From contig NZ_CP042831.1 in assembly GCF_008000935.1 (NCBI RefSeq), positions 3,844,001 through 3,908,000 on the forward strand: a stretch of 64,000 bases of DNA, in the 5' to 3' direction. Positions 1 through 8,257 of this stretch are shown in pieces. Made by a program: the position numbers and the translations under genes. Every line of letters starts with the position of its first letter. Position 1 is the first letter of the stretch. The notes under the pieces are model-generated. The model searched no databases. It was not told the DNA's origin and saw nothing but the letters and a program-made list of their open reading frames with translations. Origin of the DNA: Flavobacterium alkalisoli (lineage in GTDB: Bacteria > Bacteroidota > Bacteroidia > Flavobacteriales > Flavobacteriaceae).

Positions 1-1
1 A

Positions 2-625
2 CAGGAAACAGACGAAACAAACAATACATATACTATCTCTGTATCTTTAGTAGCATCACCAACCATAACAGGACTGGAAGATATTATCTCCTGTAATGAA
101 GGTTACGGATTGGGTACTTTTGATTTTTCTGATTACGCACAGTCATTAAAAAATGACCCTGACGATACAGTTAATTTCTATCTTACACAACAGGATGCAG
201 AACAGGGTGTTAACCCTATAAATAACACTACAGGCTTTGTTACTACAACTAACCCTCAGGAAATTTTTGTTCGCTTAAATGATGAGTTCTGCTACACTAT
301 AGCATCATTTTTGTTGTATACAAAAAACTGTCCGCCGCAAACCTATAATTATGTTACCCCTAACGGCGATGGTATAAACGATACATTTTTTGTAAGAGGG
401 CTTAGAAATATATTCCTCAATTTTAAAATGAAAATTTATAACCGTTGGGGAAGGCTTGTATGGGTAGGCGATCACAGTATGGAAGACTGGGACGGGGTTG
501 CAACCGAAGAAAAAGTAGGTTCTGACAACAATACCGTACCGGTAGGCACTTATTATTTTGTGCTGGAACTGAACGATCCTGATTACCCTGAACCTATTGT
601 GGGCTGGGTATATGTAAGCAAATAA
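2..625 (+). CDS. T9SS type B-sorted surface protein, C-terminal fragment
   Basis: Only the last ~207 codons lie in the window; the frame is open to the left edge, so the start is missing. The final ~90 residues show the Bacteroidota gliding-type C-terminal domain, the type B sorting signal of the type IX secretion system: TPNGDGIND, then KIYNRWGRLVW, a DWDG turn and a VGTYYFVL strand shortly before the stop. Proteins with this tail are carried across the outer membrane by T9SS and are usually large adhesins or repeat proteins. The role of the missing N-terminal part cannot be told. The downstream MutS-like gene begins 8 bases later but has no evident functional link. Confidence 0.9.
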   Translation, partial: QETDETNNTYTISVSLVASPTITGLEDIISCNEGYGLGTFDFSDYAQSLKNDPDDTVNFYLTQQDAEQGVNPINNTTGFVTTTNPQEIFVRLNDEFCYTIASFLLYTKNCPPQTYNYVTPNGDGINDTFFVRGLRNIFLNFKMKIYNRWGRLVWVGDHSMEDWDGVATEEKVGSDNNTVPVGTYYFVLELNDPDYPEPIVGWVYVSK

Positions 626-633
626 CCACACCG

Positions 634-1920
634 ATGGAAATTAAAGACCTGAGTATTAATGAGGATATCCTCAACCTTTTTAATTATACACTAAACGACG
701 ATGCTAAAGCAACCGTAAAAAACCTATTGCTTAAACCTCTCGAAACAAAAGAACAAATACTATACAGACAGCATGTTCTAAAAGGCTTTCTCGAAAACAT
801 TTCCCTTTTTGAAACCTATTCCTATTCCCGTATAGACTTCAGGCAGGTCTACATTTTTTTACAAAGTTTTGATGATGAGGAGTTCCTTGAAAAAGGACTA
901 AAGCTAAAACTACATTTTTCTAAACAAAAACATTATGATTATCGTAGCCGCTGTGTACAACTTATCATGCTTTTTCACAGGCTGCATAATCATTACATTA
1001 AAAATATTGTTACAGTACCTTTCCCTGAAGAGTATAAAAACGACATAAGGCTTATCGACGATTTTTTAAGCAGCTTTAAACTGGATTATTATGAAAACCT
1101 CATCAGGGCCCACAAATTCGGGGTTAAGCATATAGTACAGATTCTCAAACTCATCTCAATTAAAAAAAGAAAAAAGGAAATTGTAGCTTTTCAGGATGCC
1201 TACACCCTTTTTGAAGCCTATATATCTATAGCCAAGGGGATAATACGACACAAACTTGCCTTTCCTGAAATATCTGAGAAACAGGTAGCCCTTACCCAAT
1301 TTTATCATCCCTTATTGGCTAATCCGGTAAAAAACTCCTTTGAGGCAAACAGCAATGTAGTACTTATTACAGGCCCCAACATGTCGGGCAAATCAACCCT
1401 GCTAAAAGCAATCAGTATTTGTATTTATCTGGGCAATATAGGTTTTGCGGTACCGGCACAGGCGGCGAAGATCCCTAAGTATGATAACATATCGGTATTT
1501 ATCAATCTTAACGACGACCTTCAAAGCGGCTACAGCCATTTCATGACCGAGATTATAAACCTGAAGAAAGTGGTGGAGCAGTCGGGTACAGATAAACCCC
1601 ACTATGCCGTTTTTGACGAACTGTTTAGGGGAACCAATATTGATGATGCTCTTGAAATAAGCAAAGCAACGCTTAAAGGCCTGCTTAATTTTAAAAACTC
1701 ATTGTTTTTTGTATCAAGCCACCTCCACCAACTTACCGAAATGGAAGAGATACAAAACGGTAGTATTGCAACCTATTACTTAGACTGCAACCTTAAAGAA
1801 AGTACTCCGGCATTTACCTATGAGCTTAAACCGGGTTGGAGCGATATTAAAATAGGCCGTATACTTTTTGAGAAAGAAGGCCTTAATGAACTCTTACAGC
1901 ACAAACACACTTTATCATGA
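634..1920 (+). CDS. MutS-related ATPase lacking the mismatch-recognition domain
   Basis: 428-residue protein with the MutS-family ATPase at its C-terminal end: Walker A GPNMSGKST (247-255), Walker B as YAVFDELFRGTN (324-335) and the SSHLHQ switch segment near residue 365. The first ~230 residues are helical, as expected for the core/lever part. At about half the length of MutS1 it has no N-terminal mismatch-binding domain, and no Smr tail as in MutS2. Such short MutS-like proteins are common in Bacteroidota and their substrate is not known; a DNA-structure-binding or repair-related ATPase is an inference. Its stop overlaps the next start (ATGA), suggesting coupling to the following paralogue pair. 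Confidence 0.88.
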   Translation: MEIKDLSINEDILNLFNYTLNDDAKATVKNLLLKPLETKEQILYRQHVLKGFLENISLFETYSYSRIDFRQVYIFLQSFDDEEFLEKGLKLKLHFSKQKHYDYRSRCVQLIMLFHRLHNHYIKNIVTVPFPEEYKNDIRLIDDFLSSFKLDYYENLIRAHKFGVKHIVQILKLISIKKRKKEIVAFQDAYTLFEAYISIAKGIIRHKLAFPEISEKQVALTQFYHPLLANPVKNSFEANSNVVLITGPNMSGKSTLLKAISICIYLGNIGFAVPAQAAKIPKYDNISVFINLNDDLQSGYSHFMTEIINLKKVVEQSGTDKPHYAVFDELFRGTNIDDALEISKATLKGLLNFKNSLFFVSSHLHQLTEMEEIQNGSIATYYLDCNLKESTPAFTYELKPGWSDIKIGRILFEKEGLNELLQHKHTLS

Positions 1921-2483
1921 ATACAAAAAAGTGGCAGGAATTTGCCGAACACATACAGGGAGAATTTGTAAAAAAAAGTTTTTGGCATACCTCTAAAGTA
2001 GAAAAGAACTACAAGGGAAACAGAGTTGTATTTGAAAACTACACAACAGGAGATGAAACAAACCAAACCTGTACAAAAGTAACCGCGTTTCTTTATTTAA
2101 AGAAGGATTTTGTGTTTCAGGTATACAACAGTAATTTCTTTACAACCATTGCTAAATACTTCGGTATGCAGGATATACTTATAGGCAGTCCTGACTTTGA
2201 TAAAAAATATATCGTAAAAAGTAATGATGGCTTTAAGATAAAACAACTATTAAGGACTCCCGAAGTAAGAAATGAAATTGAAAACTTTAAGTATATTTAT
2301 ATAACTCTGTCCAAAAGCAAAACCTTTTGGAACAGAAAAGCACCCGAAAATCTATATGAGCTATGTTATAATACCCACAAAGACATTAAAGATTTTAGGG
2401 AACTGGAAACCATTTACCATTTACTTACTGTGGTAATAAATCAGCTGCAGGAAATGCATCTTATTGAAGATATAAAACAATAA
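1917..2483 (+). CDS. Uncharacterised protein, DUF3137-like, copy 1 of tandem pair
   Basis: 188 residues, no signal peptide or membrane segment. It opens with WQEFAEHIQGEF and has FGMQDI near residue 82, followed by a segment of the form FDKxxIVKSNxGFKxKQLL and PEVRNEI. That last pattern resembles the part of DUF3137 proteins where a mature ...FxVxSxD...LLTP stretch occurs, so membership is suggested but not certain. The start overlaps the MutS-like stop by four bases, and the next gene, nine bases downstream, is clearly homologous along its whole length. No function can be given. Confidence 0.8.
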   Translation: MNTKKWQEFAEHIQGEFVKKSFWHTSKVEKNYKGNRVVFENYTTGDETNQTCTKVTAFLYLKKDFVFQVYNSNFFTTIAKYFGMQDILIGSPDFDKKYIVKSNDGFKIKQLLRTPEVRNEIENFKYIYITLSKSKTFWNRKAPENLYELCYNTHKDIKDFRELETIYHLLTVVINQLQEMHLIEDIKQ

Positions 2484-2492
2484 ACATACCTT

Positions 2493-3065
2493 ATGAAATC
2501 TCTACAATGGCAGGAATTTGCAAAGTATATTAATGGTTCTTTTACAAAACATCATTTTTGGCATTCCGCCAAAGTTGACACAATTTATAAGAACCATAGA
2601 ATAATTTTTGATAATTATACTGTTTACAAAACTGTTTCAAGTACTACAGTAACCCAAACTTATACGAGGGTGATTACTCCTCTTTCATTTAAGCAGGAAT
2701 TTTATTTTGAAATCTACCGTAAAAGTATTTTTAGCTCCATCGCTAAGCTGTTCGGAATGCAGGATATTGAGACAGGACATCATGAGTTTGATAAAGACTT
2801 TATCATAAAAAGTAATAACGGCTTTAAAGTAAAACAATTACTAAACAGTCCCGAAGTGAGAAAATCTATAGAAAGCATTCAAAACATTAATTTATCCATT
2901 TCAGATAATGAAGGTATTTGGGGAGATAAGCTTCCTGAAGGACAGGCTGAACTTTCTTTTTATTGTGAAAAAGAGATACATGATTTTGAAAAACTAAAAG
3001 AAATTCAGATACTTTTTCACACTATACTCGACCAATTTCAAAATATGGAGATTATCAATAATTAA
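2493..3065 (+). CDS. Uncharacterised protein, DUF3137-like, copy 2 of tandem pair
   Basis: 190 residues, a full-length paralogue of the preceding gene: shared WQEFAxxIxGxFxKxxFWHxxKV opening, FGMQDI, FDKxFIxKSNxGFKVKQLL and SPEVR. The copies have diverged strongly outside these blocks, so the duplication is old. The gene ends convergently with the TRIC-type channel gene; the two stop codons overlap (3062-3065), leaving no room for a dedicated terminator. Function unknown; a soluble cytoplasmic protein is the simplest reading. Confidence 0.8.
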   Translation: MKSLQWQEFAKYINGSFTKHHFWHSAKVDTIYKNHRIIFDNYTVYKTVSSTTVTQTYTRVITPLSFKQEFYFEIYRKSIFSSIAKLFGMQDIETGHHEFDKDFIIKSNNGFKVKQLLNSPEVRKSIESIQNINLSISDNEGIWGDKLPEGQAELSFYCEKEIHDFEKLKEIQILFHTILDQFQNMEIINN

Positions 3066-3667
3066 TCCCTGCTTAAAGGCGGCAACGACCATTTAAACAC
3101 AACCGCCATAAGCCTCGTAGCTATAATAACTCCCGATGTAAGTATATAAAGTAATCCGTCGGGTACATGCAGTGCTTTTAGGAGAAAGAAAACACAGCCT
3201 CCCAAAATACAGATAGTGGCATATATCTCTTTCCTGAATATTACAGGAATCTCGTTACATAATATATCCCTGGTTACTCCGCCAAAACATGCTGTCATGG
3301 TACCCAGTGCTACACATATAACAGGGTGCAGGTTTATTTCCAATCCTTTTTCAAGACCAATAAGCGTAAAGACTCCAAGTCCTATGGTATCAAAAAAGAA
3401 AAGGGATGTGCGTAGCTTGTCCAGTTTTTTCCTGAAAATAACCGCCAAAAAGAATCCTGCAATAATTACATATACATAATTAAGATCCCTCATCCACCCT
3501 ACAGGCGATCTTCCTATCAAAACATCACGCAGGGTTCCTCCGCCTACTGCGGTAACAAAGGCAATAACAAAAACCCCAAAGGGATCCATTTTTTTATTAA
3601 TCGCGGTCAAAACTCCGGAGATGGCAAATGCCATAGTCCCGAAAACATCAATCAGGTAAAAAAACAT
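3062..3667 (-). CDS. Trimeric intracellular cation channel (TRIC/UPF0126) family protein
   Basis: 201 residues, almost entirely hydrophobic, with six to seven predicted membrane helices. It contains the two internal repeats typical of UPF0126 (YicG-type): GGGTLRDVLIGRSPVGW in the first half and FGGVTRDILCNEIPVIF in the second. Prokaryotic TRIC homologues form potassium-permeable trimers in the inner membrane; the physiological role in bacteria is open. The start codon overlaps the stop of the RDD gene by one base, so the two are probably co-transcribed. Confidence 0.92.
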   Translation of the reverse strand: MFFYLIDVFGTMAFAISGVLTAINKKMDPFGVFVIAFVTAVGGGTLRDVLIGRSPVGWMRDLNYVYVIIAGFFLAVIFRKKLDKLRTSLFFFDTIGLGVFTLIGLEKGLEINLHPVICVALGTMTACFGGVTRDILCNEIPVIFRKEIYATICILGGCVFFLLKALHVPDGLLYILTSGVIIATRLMAVVFKWSLPPLSRD

Positions 3668-4398
3668 TACATTTTTTGTGTGTAGTAGTTGTAGTCTTTT
3701 ATAATAGTATCAATAAAAGCCATTGGGCTCTTAGAAACCGATTTAATTCCGGTAACTGCTTCTATCTTATACTCCAGTTTATTGATAACATCAAAATCAG
3801 CACTCTTAACGGCTGTTTCATAAGTCTCTTTAATAATCCTCATATCATTATCACTAAGCCTGATAACTAACGGATAAGTAGGTACATAATCGTTCTTAAG
3901 CTCTTTAAGTATGGTATGGTCTATTGTAATTTTGTTTTTAAGATCTATTACTGCTGTACCGGCAGCCATATCTCCCAATCTTTGGGTTTTGTTACTCACT
4001 ATCATTATAACTAGCCCTATAAAGCTTAATGGTGGTGTAACCTCTATTATCCTGAAAATCCATCGAAGAACATAATCTATAAACCCCGACTGATAGCCGT
4101 CTATTTTAATCACCTTAATCTTTAAAACCTTCTTCCCTACTGTCTGTCCTTCTAAAAGGCTTTCAAGCGTTAAGGCATAAAACAACACGGGTAAAGATAT
4201 TAGTCCGTTTATAGCTGCATCTACTGCACGATCATCTCCCTTATACCAGTCTCCGGCATTTAAAACCCCATACATTATAATGTAATAAGCTATAAAAATA
4301 ACAAAGTCAATAAGATAGGCCAGTATCCTTTCGCCAACAGAGGCCGTGTTAAAATTTATATTTACATTTTGTGTTGTGGTTATGGATAATTCTGACAT
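3667..4398 (-). CDS. RDD family membrane protein
   Basis: 243 residues. Residues ~15-150 form an RDD domain: SVGERILAYLIDFVIF carries the Arg and Asp, LEGQTVGKKVLKIKV follows the second helix, and a third helix ends in SNKTQRLGDMAAGTAV. The remaining ~90 residues are soluble and helical. RDD proteins are inner-membrane proteins; some have been linked to ion transport, most have no assigned role. The gene starts only 22 bases from the divergent SpoIIM gene, and RDD, SpoIIM, DUF4129, DUF4350, MoxR and DUF58 genes recur together, so a joint function is likely. Confidence 0.92.
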   Translation of the reverse strand: MSELSITTTQNVNINFNTASVGERILAYLIDFVIFIAYYIIMYGVLNAGDWYKGDDRAVDAAINGLISLPVLFYALTLESLLEGQTVGKKVLKIKVIKIDGYQSGFIDYVLRWIFRIIEVTPPLSFIGLVIMIVSNKTQRLGDMAAGTAVIDLKNKITIDHTILKELKNDYVPTYPLVIRLSDNDMRIIKETYETAVKSADFDVINKLEYKIEAVTGIKSVSKSPMAFIDTIIKDYNYYTQKM

Positions 4399-4420
4399 AT
4401 TTTTTTATTTTAGCTTCCCT

Positions 4421-5410
4421 ATGAGAGAAGCAGCATTTATAAAACAAAATAAAGAAAAATGGCTTGAATTTGAACAGGCTATTTTTGGTAAAGCTAAAAA
4501 AAATCCTGATGAGTTAGCCAGCCTGTATATACATTTAGTTAACGATCTCTCTTACGCACAAACCTATTACACTAAAAGTAAGACAGTTACTTACCTAAAT
4601 CATTTAGCTGCAATTACCTATCAAAAAATTTATAAGACCAAACGTGAAGAAGGCAACAGGTTTATAAGCTTCTTTAAAACCGAAGTACCCCTTATTGTTT
4701 ACCAATACAGGAGATATGTACTTTATGCCTTTATCATGTTCTTTATATTTACCGGAATAGGCGTTTTATCGGCTATGAACGACGGTAGTTTTGTAAGGCT
4801 TATTTTAGGAGACGGTTATGTAAACATGACTCTGGAAAATATAGAAAACGGGAATCCTGTTGCGGTTTATAAAGATGGTAGTAACTGGGGAATGTGGTTT
4901 TACATTACCTTAAATAACCTAAGGGTAGGAATTACATCATATGTACTGGGGGCTTTTGGAGGCCTTGGTACAGGTTATGTATTGCTCTCAAACTGCATCA
5001 TGCTGGGCTCATTTCAGTATTTCTTTTATGAGCATGGCGTGTTTTGGGAAAGTGTACGCGGTATATGGATACACGGTTCTATGGAAATCTTTGCCATGGT
5101 TATTGAGGCTGCTGCCGGTTTGGTATTAGGGGCATCTATACTGTTCCCTAAAACATATTCAAGGATGGCTTCCTTAAAAATCGGAATAAAAAACAGCCTG
5201 AAAATAGTAATAGGCACCATGCCTTTTACCATAATGGCAGGTATACTGGAAGGGTTTATAACCCGCTATTCACCGGATATGCCTAACTTTCTTAGTGTTG
5301 CCATAATACTGGTTACACTATCGTTAATATCATTTTATTTTTTAATATACCCTTATCTGGTTTATAAAAACACACACCTTAAACATGTTTCAACTCTACA
5401 AGCAGCGTAA
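4421..5410 (+). CDS. SpoIIM-family (stage II sporulation protein M-like) membrane protein
   Basis: 329 residues from the ATG at 4421 (MREAAFIKQN), the conserved start of Bacteroidota members; an in-frame ATG 75 bases upstream would lie inside the divergent RDD gene and is unlikely. A soluble N-terminal ~95 residues is followed by about five membrane helices, with FGGLGTGYVL and the IHGSMEI segment typical of SpoIIM. In Bacillus SpoIIM acts with SpoIID/SpoIIP in engulfment; this organism is not expected to sporulate, and non-sporulating members are of unknown function. It heads a tightly coupled run that continues through DUF58. Confidence 0.9.
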   Translation: MREAAFIKQNKEKWLEFEQAIFGKAKKNPDELASLYIHLVNDLSYAQTYYTKSKTVTYLNHLAAITYQKIYKTKREEGNRFISFFKTEVPLIVYQYRRYVLYAFIMFFIFTGIGVLSAMNDGSFVRLILGDGYVNMTLENIENGNPVAVYKDGSNWGMWFYITLNNLRVGITSYVLGAFGGLGTGYVLLSNCIMLGSFQYFFYEHGVFWESVRGIWIHGSMEIFAMVIEAAAGLVLGASILFPKTYSRMASLKIGIKNSLKIVIGTMPFTIMAGILEGFITRYSPDMPNFLSVAIILVTLSLISFYFLIYPYLVYKNTHLKHVSTLQAA

Positions 5411-6305
5411 TTTTGGCGCTCTTATAAGTGATACTTTCACTTTTTTTAAGGCACACGGCAAAAACTATCTTAAAAGCTATTTTATTATAAGTGGCAGTAT
5501 ACTACTGGTAATATCGCTTGTTACATTTCTGTTAGCTAAGTTCATTTTAGGAGGTGACGAAGTAACCCGCTCTATGATGGATAACGGCACGTTTTATATT
5601 TTGGCTTTTTTAGGATGTTTTGTCTATTTAGTATTATCTCTTGTATGTTATAGTGTTGCCGTTTTCTACCTAAAAGCAATTCAGGAAAAAGAAGCTCCGG
5701 AAACAAAAGAAATTATAGCCCTGTTAAAAGCTAAACTGGGAAAAATAGTTCTTTTTCCTATAGCTTCGCTTATCTCATTTATACCTCTGATAACTCTGGT
5801 GCTTATTGTATCAGGTGCTGTTTCAGCGCTTATATTTGCTACTTTAGGACTTTTCGGTTCTATTTTAGGATTCTTTGTATTTGTTGTAATGGGGTCTTTC
5901 ATGGCTAGCTGGGTCCTGCTTTCTTTTTATGACAACCTAACTAAAGATAATGGATTTTTCACCTCTATGGGTAATGGGTTCACAATAGTACTTAATGGCT
6001 TTTGGAAAAATGTAGGTGCAACTGCTATAATGGGTATTATAGTTTTTGCTGTTCTGTTTTTTGTTACCGTTCTTCCGGAGATAATAGGAACCTTTACATT
6101 ACTGGATCAGGCTAATCCTGAAGTGTTTGACGGAAGTACAAGTATCCTTTCCATAATAGGTACAATCTTTACTGTACTTTTAAGTTTTGCAATAACAAAT
6201 CTGGCTTTAATAGGCCAGGGAATGATTTACTATAGTAATGAAGAAGAAAAAGGAAACAATTCTCTTCATTCTCAAATAGATTTAATAGGAGGAGAAAGTG
6301 AATAA
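5385..6305 (+). CDS. Polytopic membrane protein of unknown function
   Basis: 306 residues with about six hydrophobic helices separated by short loops, and a polar acidic C-terminal tail (~25 residues). It begins inside the end of the SpoIIM gene (26-base overlap) and itself overlaps the DUF4129 gene by 8 bases, so it is translated as part of the same operon. The N-terminal block with ISDTFTFFKAHGKNY recurs in flavobacterial homologues at this position; a relation to DUF4013-type glycerophosphoryl-diesterase membrane regions is possible but not secure. I do not recognise a catalytic motif. Context suggests a membrane partner of the MoxR/DUF58 module. Confidence 0.85.
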   Translation: MFQLYKQRNFGALISDTFTFFKAHGKNYLKSYFIISGSILLVISLVTFLLAKFILGGDEVTRSMMDNGTFYILAFLGCFVYLVLSLVCYSVAVFYLKAIQEKEAPETKEIIALLKAKLGKIVLFPIASLISFIPLITLVLIVSGAVSALIFATLGLFGSILGFFVFVVMGSFMASWVLLSFYDNLTKDNGFFTSMGNGFTIVLNGFWKNVGATAIMGIIVFAVLFFVTVLPEIIGTFTLLDQANPEVFDGSTSILSIIGTIFTVLLSFAITNLALIGQGMIYYSNEEEKGNNSLHSQIDLIGGESE

Positions 6306-7059
6306 ACTGCTTATTTATATTATTTTAATCTGCTTCCCTGTATTGGTATCGGGTCAGGCTACCGTAAACGATTCTGTTTCTGTGATAACAGAAGCAGCAC
6401 TTTCGGCTACTGATACCGTTAACTATACACAAAGGGAATTTGAACCCGGCTTTAAAGAGCGCTATAAAGCCGATGAATTTATTTATGAAATAAAACCTAA
6501 ACCTAAAACGGCATGGGACCGCTTTTTGGAATGGTTAAGAGATTTGCTGGACAGCATTTTTGGCCCTTCAGACGAAGAAGTTGCCGAGGAAAAAGGCGGA
6601 ATAAGCTGGGGAGAAATAATAACTAAACTAGTTGCTGCGATACTAATCATTTTTGTGATTTATGTTATTGCCTCATCTATTGCCGGTAAGGAGATTTTCT
6701 GGATATTTAAACGTTCGGGTAAAAAGATATCAATTAACGAGATTATGAACGAAGATCTCGCTCAGGTTAACTTTAAAGATTTAATTAACGAAACCAAACA
6801 ATCAGGCAATTACAGGCTGGCAACCCGCTATTACTACCTATGGTTGTTAAAGTTGCTAACTTACAGGGAAATTATAGAATGGCATCCTGATAAGACCAAT
6901 TCAGACTACCTGTATGAAATTAACAACCCTGGCCTGAGAAAAGATTTTGAATACCTGTCTTATATATACGAATATATATGGTATGGAGAATTTGCAATAG
7001 ATGAAGAAGCTTTTACTAAAGCCGAAAAAGCTTTTATTAAAACCTTAAATACGCTGTAA
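6298..7059 (+). CDS. DUF4129 domain-containing membrane protein
   Basis: 253 residues starting at a GTG, chosen because AGGAGG lies just upstream (about 6287-6292) and a signal peptide (KLLIYIILICFPVLVSGQA) follows immediately. After a ~75-residue extracytoplasmic stretch there is one membrane helix (~105-130), then a cytoplasmic helical DUF4129 domain with the YYYLWLLKLL and YEYIWYGEF blocks. In other bacteria this domain ends transglutaminase-like proteins encoded beside MoxR and DUF58; here it stands alone. It lies between the polytopic protein and DUF4350, overlapping by 8 bases upstream and leaving one base downstream. Confidence 0.9.
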   Translation: MNKLLIYIILICFPVLVSGQATVNDSVSVITEAALSATDTVNYTQREFEPGFKERYKADEFIYEIKPKPKTAWDRFLEWLRDLLDSIFGPSDEEVAEEKGGISWGEIITKLVAAILIIFVIYVIASSIAGKEIFWIFKRSGKKISINEIMNEDLAQVNFKDLINETKQSGNYRLATRYYYLWLLKLLTYREIIEWHPDKTNSDYLYEINNPGLRKDFEYLSYIYEYIWYGEFAIDEEAFTKAEKAFIKTLNTL

Positions 7060-7060
7060 T

Positions 7061-8257
7061 ATGAAGAAACCAATTATTATATGTAGCGTATTACTTGTTG
7101 TTGTTCTAACACTTATAGTGTGGGCAGAAAACGCCGGGCCAAAAGCTATAGACTGGACACCCTCTTATCAAACCAATGATAAGATTCCTTTAGGACTTTA
7201 TGTAATGAATAAGGAATCTAAAACGCTGTTTAAAAACAGTAAGGTAACCAAATTCTCTGAAACACCTTATGAGTTTTTAAATGCCCTTTATGATTATGAT
7301 GTAAGTGATTATACCGAAACCGGAACTTTTATTAATATAGAAGCATACAACTCTATTGACACCGAGTCGGCACAGGAACTATTGTACTTTGCAGAATACG
7401 GTAATACCGTTTTCCTGAGCATGAAAGATTTTCCCGATGTAATATTAGACTCCCTTAAGATAGGTACCTCTTCGGGATATCACAAAAGAGATTCTATACC
7501 TCTAACTTTTGCAAACAAGAAACTTTCTTATAAAACCCAATCGCTTTCCGAAGGGGTAAGCTTTTTCCATTTTAATAAGATTGATACTTTAAACACTACT
7601 GTTTTAGGATATCAGGAAGTAAATGAAACCACTAAACAGGCAAATTTTATAAAGGTAGCTTACGGAAATGGTTATTTTATATTGCATACACAGCCTGCAG
7701 TATTTACTAATTTCCATTTGCTTAAGGGAAAACACCATACCTATGCCGAAAATGTTGTGTCATACCTGCCTAAAGGAAATATTTATTGGTATTCGCATTC
7801 TTTCCTTAATAACAGGCAAAGCAACTCTATTATAAGATATATACTATCTCAGCCACCATTAAAGAATGCATACTACCTGAGCCTTTTAGGAATTTTGATA
7901 TTCATGATATTCAACGCAAGAAGAAAACAAAGAATAGTGCCTATAGTACCTCCGGTAAAAAACACTACCGTAGATTTTACAAAAACCATAGGTAACCTTT
8001 ATTTCCAGGAAAGGAACCATCATACTATTATAGATAAAAAAATTATCTATTTCCTTGAACATATAAGAACTGTTTACCTTATAGATACTTACAGCCTTGA
8101 CAGTACTTTTGTAGAAAAACTGCATCAAAAAACAGGTAAGCCTGTAGAAGATATTGAAAAAGCCGTAAGTTTGATAAAAAGGCACAGGCATAATTTTGAC
8201 AGCACCGAAGCCGACTTAATAGAAATAAATAAAGCAATCGAAAATCTAAGATTATAA
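7061..8257 (+). CDS. DUF4350 domain-containing membrane-anchored protein
   Basis: 398 residues. An N-terminal hydrophobic segment (4-21) anchors a ~240-residue extracytoplasmic DUF4350 region, which has the YNSID...ELLYFAEYGNTVFLS pattern of a glutamine-amidotransferase-like fold without an obvious catalytic triad. A second helix (~270-285) leads to a ~115-residue basic cytoplasmic tail. DUF4350 proteins occur almost only next to MoxR, DUF58 and DUF4129 genes. The stop overlaps the MoxR start by one base (TAATG). Confidence 0.9.
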   Translation: MKKPIIICSVLLVVVLTLIVWAENAGPKAIDWTPSYQTNDKIPLGLYVMNKESKTLFKNSKVTKFSETPYEFLNALYDYDVSDYTETGTFINIEAYNSIDTESAQELLYFAEYGNTVFLSMKDFPDVILDSLKIGTSSGYHKRDSIPLTFANKKLSYKTQSLSEGVSFFHFNKIDTLNTTVLGYQEVNETTKQANFIKVAYGNGYFILHTQPAVFTNFHLLKGKHHTYAENVVSYLPKGNIYWYSHSFLNNRQSNSIIRYILSQPPLKNAYYLSLLGILIFMIFNARRKQRIVPIVPPVKNTTVDFTKTIGNLYFQERNHHTIIDKKIIYFLEHIRTVYLIDTYSLDSTFVEKLHQKTGKPVEDIEKAVSLIKRHRHNFDSTEADLIEINKAIENLRL

